DNA of 9,889 nucleotides from contig JAUZEX010000642.1 of assembly GCA_030838815.1 (NCBI GenBank), forward strand, positions 1 through 9,889, written 5' to 3'. The notes beneath the pieces are model-generated. The model was given only the letters and a program-made list of their open reading frames with translations. It made no database searches and was not told the DNA's origin. The stretch is from Actinomycetota bacterium. GTDB lineage: Bacteria; Actinomycetota; Acidimicrobiia; IMCC26256; BP-133. Position 1 is the first letter of the stretch. Each line of letters begins with the position of its first letter. The position numbers and the translations under genes were made by a program. This document shows, one piece after another, positions 5,884 through 9,889 of this stretch.

Positions 5884-6768
5884 GTGCGGCTGCTCTCTCC
5901 CACGGACGTGCGGGGCCTCCTCGCCGCCCATGACCTGCGGCCGAGCCGCGCCCTGGGCCAGAACTTCCTGGCCGACCCCAACACCGCCCGCCGCATCGTG
6001 CGGCTGGCCGGCGTGGCGCCCGGCGACCACGTGCTCGAGATCGGCCCCGGCATCGGTTCCCTGACGGTCGCCCTGGCCGAGGCGGTGGGCCCGACCGGCG
6101 AGATCCTGGCGCTCGAGCTCGACCGCCACCTCCTGCCGGTACTGGCGGAAGTGGTGTCGGACCAGCCGCACGTACGCGTGGTCCAAGGCGACGCCATGAG
6201 CGTCGACTACCGGACGCTGCTTGGCGCCGGCGCCGCGGCCCTTTCCTGGACCATGGTCTCGAACCTGCCCTACAACGTGGCCACCCCGCTCATGGCCCGG
6301 CTCCTCGACGAGGTGCCGGCGATCGGGGTGCTGTCGGTCATGGTCCAGAAGGAGGTCGCCGAGCGGCTGGCCGCGCCGCCCGGCACGCCCGCCTGCGGCG
6401 CCATCTCGGTCAAGGTCGCCTACCACGCCAAGGCGGCCGTCGTCGGCGTCGTCCCGCCGACGGTGTTCGTGCCGAGGCCCAAGGTCGACTCGGCCGTCGT
6501 CCGCTTCGAGCGCCGCTCCTCCCCGCCGGTCGAGGTGCCGTCGGCTGACGCCCTCTTCACCCTGGCCCGGGCCGGCTTCGGCCAACGGCGCAAGACCCTC
6601 CGCCAGTCCCTCCGCCCGGTCCTCGGCCCGCGAGCGGAGGAAGTCCTCGCCGCCGCCGGCATCCCCTCCCTGACCCGGGCCGAGGCCCTGACCCTCGACC
6701 AATGGGCCGCCCTCACCCGTGCCGCCGACCCGCCCGCTCCGTCGGGCCCGGCCGGGGGGGCGTCGTGA
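5884..6768 (+). CDS. rsmA: 16S rRNA dimethyladenosine transferase RsmA (KsgA)
   Basis: RsmA dimethylates A1518 and A1519 in helix 45 of 16S rRNA with SAM, a late small-subunit maturation step. Loss of this enzyme gives kasugamycin resistance in well-studied bacteria. Seen: the RNA-contact motif LGQNFLADPN (24-33), SAM motif I VLEIGPGIGSLT (50-61), the acidic LALELDRHL, catalytic motif IV NLPYN (127-131), MVQKEVAERL, and the C-terminal VFVPRPKVDSAVVR and GFGQRRKTLRQSL. The GTG at 5884 gives 294 residues and begins RLLSPTDVRGLL, where actinobacterial homologues normally start. A TTG at 5842 would add 14 residues with no conserved content. No strong ribosome-binding site precedes either. The stop overlaps ispE by GTGA, so the two are likely coupled; the same pair is adjacent in mycobacteria. 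Confidence 0.93.
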   Translation: MRLLSPTDVRGLLAAHDLRPSRALGQNFLADPNTARRIVRLAGVAPGDHVLEIGPGIGSLTVALAEAVGPTGEILALELDRHLLPVLAEVVSDQPHVRVVQGDAMSVDYRTLLGAGAAALSWTMVSNLPYNVATPLMARLLDEVPAIGVLSVMVQKEVAERLAAPPGTPACGAISVKVAYHAKAAVVGVVPPTVFVPRPKVDSAVVRFERRSSPPVEVPSADALFTLARAGFGQRRKTLRQSLRPVLGPRAEEVLAAAGIPSLTRAEALTLDQWAALTRAADPPAPSGPAGGAS

Positions 6769-7904
6769 GCCGGGATGTGCGGGTGGTGGCGCGGGCGAAG
6801 CTCACGTTGTCGCTGCGCGTGCTCGGGGTCCGGCCGGACGGGTACCACGAGATCGAGGGGCTGGTCGTCTCGCTCCGGGAGCCGCACGACGTGGTGGGCC
6901 TCCGGATCCAGCCGCCGTTCGGGGTGCGGGTGCGGCTCTCCGGGCGGGCCGTGATCGGGGTGCCGGCCGACGAGACGAACCTGGCCGCCCGGGCCGCCCG
7001 TCTCCTGCTGGAGGTGGCGGCCGACGGCGAGGACCCCGGGCCGTGGGCGGCTTCGGGCCTCGACCTCTCGCTCCACAAGGCGATCCCGGCCGGCGCCGGC
7101 CTCGGCGGCGGGTCGGCCGACGCGGCCGGCACCCTGGTCGGCGGCGCCCGGCTCCTGGGCCTCGACCTCGACGCCGCCACCCTGGCCAACCTCGCCGCCC
7201 GGCTCGGGTCCGACGTCCCGTTCTGCATCGCCGGCGGGATCGCCTGGATGCGGGGCCGGGGCGAGATCATCGAGCCGCTCTCGTTGCCGTCCGCCCTGAC
7301 CCGAACGCCCGCCCCCCCCACCCCCTACGCCCCCGCCGAGTCGCCGCCCGGTTCGTCCGGGTCGCCCGGTCCCTTCGGGTCGCTGTGGCGACCGGGCCCG
7401 TCCGGAGCGGTGGGGGTGCCGGCGCCGCCGGGGCCGTCGAGGCTGCCGGCGTCCTTGCCCCCGCCCGGTCCGTCCGCCGGGTCGCCCTGGCCGGGGGACC
7501 ACGACGCGGGCGGTCTGTCGCTCGTGGTGGCCGTCCCGCCCTTCGGGCTGGCGACGCCGACCGTCTACCGGGCCTGGGACGAGCTCGGCGGCCCGTCATC
7601 CGCCCGGCCCGTCCCCCTGCCCGAGGGTCTGGCCGGGCTCGGTCTGCCGGATGAAATGGTCAACGACCTCGAACCCGCCGCCGAACGGGTTGAGCCCCGC
7701 CTCCGGCCCTTCCGGGAGGCGCTGGAGGCCCTGGCCGGCGCGCCGGCGCTGCTGGCCGGGAGCGGCTCGGCCTATGTGGTGGCGGTGGCGTCAGCGGCGC
7801 AGGCGGCAGTGGTGGCGACCCAGGTCGGCGTCGAGCTGCGGGCCATGGCGTTCGCCACCGGGTTGGCCACCCGGGGAGTCGAGGCCCAGAAGAGCCCCGA
7901 CTGA
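6765..7904 (+). CDS. ispE: 4-diphosphocytidyl-2-C-methyl-D-erythritol kinase, with a long insert
   Basis: IspE phosphorylates CDP-methylerythritol in the MEP pathway of isoprenoid synthesis. Seen: RAKLTLSLRVLGVRPDGYHEIE with the catalytic lysine K12, GHMP ATP loop PAGAGLGGGSADAAG (108-122), GSDVPFC with D150, GGIAWMRGRGE, then after an insert VVAVPPFGLATPTVYRAWDEL, MVNDLEPAAE and the closing LAGSGSAYVVAV motif. At 379 residues it is longer than usual (about 280-320). The excess is a Pro/Gly/Ser segment at about residues 175-249, in the loop joining the two domains. The frame is intact through it and every catalytic motif is present, so the enzyme is probably active. The GTG at 6765 forms a GTGA overlap with rsmA; the G-rich run just upstream may serve as a ribosome-binding site. 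It converges on the bS22 gene with 14 bp between. Confidence 0.94.
   Translation: MSRDVRVVARAKLTLSLRVLGVRPDGYHEIEGLVVSLREPHDVVGLRIQPPFGVRVRLSGRAVIGVPADETNLAARAARLLLEVAADGEDPGPWAASGLDLSLHKAIPAGAGLGGGSADAAGTLVGGARLLGLDLDAATLANLAARLGSDVPFCIAGGIAWMRGRGEIIEPLSLPSALTRTPAPPTPYAPAESPPGSSGSPGPFGSLWRPGPSGAVGVPAPPGPSRLPASLPPPGPSAGSPWPGDHDAGGLSLVVAVPPFGLATPTVYRAWDELGGPSSARPVPLPEGLAGLGLPDEMVNDLEPAAERVEPRLRPFREALEALAGAPALLAGSGSAYVVAVASAAQAAVVATQVGVELRAMAFATGLATRGVEAQKSPD
7287..7511 (+). repeat. Low-complexity insert in ispE with degenerate repeats
   Basis: This 225-bp segment encodes about 75 residues, mostly Pro, Gly, Ser and Ala. It holds two related units: 7345-7369 (starting CGCCCGGTTCGTCC) and 7462-7490 (starting CGCCCGGTCCGTCC), both ending in GGGTCGCCC plus GG or TGG. 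It also holds nested inverted repeats, GCCCGGTC (7364-7371) with GACCGGGC (7390-7397), and GGTCGC (7378-7383) with GCGACC (7388-7393). This looks like expansion of a simple sequence by duplication. Confidence 0.6.
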
Positions 7905-7918
7905 GCTAGCGAGACGCG

Positions 7919-8020
7919 TTACTTCCCGGCGGCGCGGCGCTGCCAGCGGGTGCGCTTGAGAAGCTTCTTGTGCTTCTTCTTCCGCATGCGCTTGCGGCGC
8001 TTCTTGATCAGAGAGCCCAT
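7919..8020 (-). CDS. Small ribosomal subunit protein bS22-like (AURKAIP1/COX24 domain)
   Basis: A 33-residue, extremely basic protein: MGSLIKKRRKRMRKKKHKKL followed by LKRTRWQRRAAGK. This is the AURKAIP1/COX24-type peptide seen across actinobacteria, whose mycobacterial version was found in the ribosome near the decoding centre and named bS22. The match rests on the GS.IKKRRKRM.KKKH.KLL.RTR.QRR pattern. The ATG is at 8020-8018 and TAA at 7921-7919. No Shine-Dalgarno sequence precedes it on this strand; TAACCT (8036-8031) lies 10 nt upstream and could be a -10 for a very short leader. It converges on ispE and diverges from tRNA-Gln. It is short enough for default gene finders to miss. Confidence 0.88.
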   Translation of the reverse strand: MGSLIKKRRKRMRKKKHKKLLKRTRWQRRAAGK

Positions 8021-8030
8021 GGCGGGAGGC

Positions 8031-8036
8031 AGGTTA
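8031..8036 (-). promoter_or_regulatory. Possible -10 (TAACCT) for the bS22 gene
   Basis: TAACCT, read on the - strand at 8036-8031, fits TAnnnT and stands 10 nt before the ATG at 8020, implying a leader of only a few bases. No convincing -35 hexamer is seen at 16-18 nt. The absence of a Shine-Dalgarno sequence makes a leaderless or near-leaderless transcript plausible. Confidence 0.25.
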
Positions 8037-8062
8037 GCCGCACCGCGAGCGCCGAAGCGACT

Positions 8063-8094
8063 CGGTCGGCGAGGTGTGAGGTTGCGGCCGACCG
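8063..8094. repeat. Perfect 8-bp inverted repeat in the bS22/tRNA-Gln spacer
   Basis: CGGTCGGC (8063-8070) and GCCGACCG (8087-8094) pair perfectly around a 16-nt loop. The stem extends by a T·G pair and a C-G pair outward (8061-8062 with 8095-8096). It lies in the divergent control region and its loop contains one copy of the GAGGTG direct repeat. It could be an operator or an RNA stem; no T-run makes it a terminator. Confidence 0.45.
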
Positions 8095-8116
8095 GGGTCG
8101 CTGAGGTGCGAGATTG
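8071..8116 (+). repeat. Direct repeat GAGGTGyGAGrTTG, two copies 32 bp apart
   Basis: GAGGTGTGAGGTTG (8071-8084) and GAGGTGCGAGATTG (8103-8116) agree at 12 of 14 positions. Start to start is 32 bp, close to three helical turns, which would put both on the same DNA face. The second copy ends right before the putative -10 of tRNA-Gln. Binding by a regulator is inference. Confidence 0.4.
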
Positions 8117-8117
8117 A

Positions 8118-8123
8118 TATGGT
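8118..8123 (+). promoter_or_regulatory. Likely -10 (TATGGT) for tRNA-Gln
   Basis: TATGGT fits TAnnnT and ends 9 nt before the mature 5' end of the tRNA at 8133, so initiation would be expected a base or two before the tRNA. The region is locally AT-rich (ATTGATATGG) within GC-rich surroundings. The -35 region at 16-18 nt (around GGGTCG) is not recognisable. Confidence 0.4.
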
Positions 8124-8132
8124 CGACTCCGG

Positions 8133-8204
8133 TCGGGGGTGGTGTAACCGGCAGCACAGGGTCCTTTGGAGTCCCTGGACGAGGTTCGAATCCTCGCCCC
8201 CGAG
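8133..8204 (+). tRNA. tRNA-Gln (anticodon UUG)
   Basis: A complete 72-nt cloverleaf can be folded by hand. The acceptor TCGGGGG (8133-8139) pairs with CCCCCGA (8197-8203), with discriminator G8204. The D-arm is GTGT/GCAC with GG in the loop. The anticodon stem is GGGTC/GTCCC with loop CTTTGGA, giving UUG at 8166-8168. The T-arm is CGAGG-TTCGAAT-CCTCG. U1-A72 and G73 agree with glutamine identity known from E. coli. The anticodon stem holds one U-U mismatch at positions 30-40 (8162 and 8172). CCA is not encoded. It lies 22 nt upstream of glmU and may share its transcript. Confidence 0.93.
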
Positions 8205-8226
8205 CTGGAGCGGAGGAAGGGAGCCC

Positions 8227-9672
8227 ATGAGCCATTCTCGACCGCTGGCCGCAGTCGTCCTCGCCGCCGGCGAGGGGACTCGGATGAAGTCGTCCATCCC
8301 CAAGGTGCTGCATCCCCTCTGCGGCCGTCCGATGCTGCTCTACGTCATCGGCGCCCTGGAGGAACTGCAACTGGAGCGGATCGTGGTGGTGGTCGGCCAT
8401 GCCTCGGAACGGGTCATCAAGACCCTCCACAGCGAGACCGACGTACCGCTGGAGTTCGTCGAGCAGCGGGTCCAGCGGGGGACGGGCGACGCTGTCTCCG
8501 TCGGGCTCACCGTCTTCCCCGACGACATGGAGGAGGAGGACGACATCATCGTCGTCCCCGGCGACACGCCCCTCCTGCGGGCGGAGACGCTGGCCGGGCT
8601 GGCCCGGGAGCACGACCAGAGCGGCGCCGCCGCCACCGTCTTGACCGCCCGGCTGCCCGACCCGACAGGCTACGGCCGGATCGTCCGGGGCAAGGACGGG
8701 CGGGTGGAGGCCATCGTCGACCACTGGGACGCCACCGAGGAGGAGCGGGCCATCGACGAGGTCAACACGTCGATCTACTGCTTCCGCCGGGGACTCCTGG
8801 CGCCGGCGCTGCGCCGCCTGTCCCCCGAGAACGCCCAGGGCGAGTACTACCTGACCGACGCCATCGCCGTCCTTCGCCAGGCCGGCCACAAGGTCCTCGC
8901 CATGGAATCACCCGACGTCGCCGAGGCCCTGGGGGTCAACGACCAGGTCCAGCTGTCGGAGGCCGAGGAGGCGCTGCGGGTCCGGATCAACAGCCACTGG
9001 ATGCTCGAAGGCGTGCGGATGATCGACCCCTTGCGCACCTATGTCGACGCCGCCGTCCGGCTGGGCTCCGAGGTGGAGCTGCTCCCCGGCGTGGTCCTAG
9101 AGGGCGCCACCACCGTCGGGCCTGGCTCCGTCATCGGGCCCGACACCCGCCTGGTGGACACCACCGTCGGGCAGGGCGCCACCGTCTCCTACTCGGTGGC
9201 CACCGGGGCCGAGATCGGCGACGGCGTCACCGTCGGGCCGTTCACCCACCTGCGGCCCGGCACCGTTCTCGGCCGGGCGTCGAAGGCGGGCAGCTTCGTC
9301 GAGATCAAGTCGTCGACCGTGGCCGCCGGGGCGAAGGTCCCCCACCTGGCCTACGTGGGCGACGCCGAGGTGGGGGAGGGCGCCAACGTCGGCGCCGGCA
9401 CCATCACCGCCAACTACGACGGCCATGCCAAGCACAAGACCCGCATCGGGGCCCGGGCCCACATCGGGTCCAACACGGTGCTGGTGGCGCCGGTCGAGGT
9501 CGGCGAGGGGGCCTACACCGGGGCGGGCGCGGTCGTCACCGGCGACGTGCCGGCCGGAGCCCTGGCCAAGGGCGTCCCGGCCCGGGTGGAGGAGGGCTGG
9601 GCCAAGGCCCGGGCCGACCAGGCCGAAGCCGAGGCCGAGCCGCAGGGAGCGGGCGACCACGGAGCGGGCTGA
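8227..9672 (+). CDS. glmU: Bifunctional GlmU: uridyltransferase and glucosamine-1-phosphate acetyltransferase
   Basis: GlmU makes UDP-GlcNAc, the precursor for peptidoglycan, by acetylating glucosamine-1-phosphate and then adding UMP. Seen: the N-terminal nucleotidyltransferase with LAAGEGTRMKSSIPKVLHPL (12-31), QRGTGDAV and VVPGDTPLL with the metal ligand D113; then, from about residue 265, a left-handed beta-helix of hexapeptide repeats (VVLEGATTVGPGSVIGPDT). Acetyltransferase motifs follow: H373 in HLAYVGDAEVGE, where the catalytic histidine is expected, and GAGTITANYDG (389-399) with KHKTRIG. The last 20 or so residues are an Ala/Glu-rich tail. At 481 residues the length is normal. The ATG at 8227 has a strong ribosome-binding region (GGAGG at 8212-8216, AGGGAG at 8218-8223). 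The neighbour prs follows, as in mycobacteria and streptomycetes. Confidence 0.97.
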   Translation: MSHSRPLAAVVLAAGEGTRMKSSIPKVLHPLCGRPMLLYVIGALEELQLERIVVVVGHASERVIKTLHSETDVPLEFVEQRVQRGTGDAVSVGLTVFPDDMEEEDDIIVVPGDTPLLRAETLAGLAREHDQSGAAATVLTARLPDPTGYGRIVRGKDGRVEAIVDHWDATEEERAIDEVNTSIYCFRRGLLAPALRRLSPENAQGEYYLTDAIAVLRQAGHKVLAMESPDVAEALGVNDQVQLSEAEEALRVRINSHWMLEGVRMIDPLRTYVDAAVRLGSEVELLPGVVLEGATTVGPGSVIGPDTRLVDTTVGQGATVSYSVATGAEIGDGVTVGPFTHLRPGTVLGRASKAGSFVEIKSSTVAAGAKVPHLAYVGDAEVGEGANVGAGTITANYDGHAKHKTRIGARAHIGSNTVLVAPVEVGEGAYTGAGAVVTGDVPAGALAKGVPARVEEGWAKARADQAEAEAEPQGAGDHGAG

Positions 9673-9746
9673 AGCCAGCGGCCGGGGCCCGCGTCTGCGA
9701 CACTTTGCGTAAGGGGTTGGGCAACGCCGGGGGACGGGGCGGACGA

Positions 9747-9889
9747 ATGGAACTGGTCACCAAGAAGAAGTTGATGCTCTTCAGCGGGAGAGCGAATACC
9801 CCGCTGGCGCAGGAGATCGCCGAGAGCCTCGGCGTGCCGCTGGGCGACGTCGAGCTGTCGACGTTCGCCAACGGCGAGATCTACTGCCG
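9747..9889 (+). CDS. prs: Ribose-phosphate pyrophosphokinase, 5' part only
   Basis: The first 47 codons of PRPP synthetase, which transfers pyrophosphate from ATP to ribose-5-phosphate to feed purine, pyrimidine, histidine and, in some actinobacteria, arabinan synthesis. Seen: MELVTKKKLMLFSGRANTPL, then AQEIAESLGVPLGDVELSTF and ANGEIYC. This is the standard N-terminus (LFSGRAN..LA..IA..LG..LG.VE...FANGEIY). The gene runs past the window end, so the ATP and PRPP loops cannot be checked. The ATG at 9747 has only G-rich sequence ahead of it, without a clear spaced ribosome-binding site. The 74-bp gap from glmU allows either read-through or its own promoter; CGTAAGG at 9708-9714 is shared with the metG leader but its meaning is unknown. 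Confidence 0.95.
   Translation, partial: MELVTKKKLMLFSGRANTPLAQEIAESLGVPLGDVELSTFANGEIYC

Noticed and set aside
4654..6702. A 682-codon open frame on the - strand opposite the wall-protein and rsmA genes
   Set aside because: It is the mirror frame of GC-rich codons; its translation is a Gly/Arg/Asp-rich mix without any domain, while the + strand carries recognisable families throughout.
9708..9714. CGTAAGG shared by the prs leader and the metG leader (2244-2250) as a common promoter element
   Set aside because: Both lie about 30 nt before their start codons, but the flanking bases and the -35 regions do not match, so two copies of a 7-mer are not enough.
1..9889. Mobile elements, CRISPR arrays, toxin–antitoxin or defence genes
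   Set aside because: No transposase, integrase, regular repeat-spacer array or defence family was seen; every substantial gene is an ordinary chromosomal one in a conserved order.

Overview
This is a housekeeping stretch from a very GC-rich bacterial chromosome (roughly 70% GC or more by eye), most likely an actinobacterium. Three things point there. The order metG–tatD–(rpfB-like)–rsmA–ispE, followed by glmU–prs, matches the arrangement I recall from Mycobacterium and Streptomyces. There is a 33-residue Arg/Lys-rich protein of the actinobacterial bS22 type. Many starts are GTG, with stop/start overlaps. A placement near Acidimicrobiia is only a guess. I saw no phage, transposase, CRISPR array, toxin–antitoxin pair or defence system.

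Layout. (1) Positions 1-1901, + strand: the 3' part of ychF, a DUF192 gene and rsmI, joined by overlapping stop/start codons and so probably one operon. (2) Positions 1909-2160, - strand: a small AbrB/SpoVT-type regulator with a C-terminal four-cysteine zinc-finger-like tail. It converges on rsmI and diverges from metG. (3) Positions 2280-4591: metG and tatD, overlapping by 4 nt. (4) Positions 4759-7904: a secreted or anchored DUF348–G5–RlpA-like (double-psi beta-barrel) protein, then rsmA and ispE. (5) Positions 7919-8020, - strand: the bS22-like gene. (6) From 8133, + strand: tRNA-Gln(UUG), glmU and the first 47 codons of prs, which runs off the end.

The genes serve translation (ychF, rsmI, metG, rsmA, bS22, tRNA-Gln), envelope and isoprenoid precursor supply (ispE, glmU, the wall protein), and nucleotide supply (prs). 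No exotic system is visible. The points most worth a second look are: the RlpA-like domain where mycobacteria and streptomycetes carry an Rpf domain; a 75-residue Pro/Gly/Ser insertion in IspE; palindromic, low-complexity additions in YchF and at the start of RsmI; and a structured control region, with an inverted repeat and a direct repeat, between the bS22 gene and tRNA-Gln.
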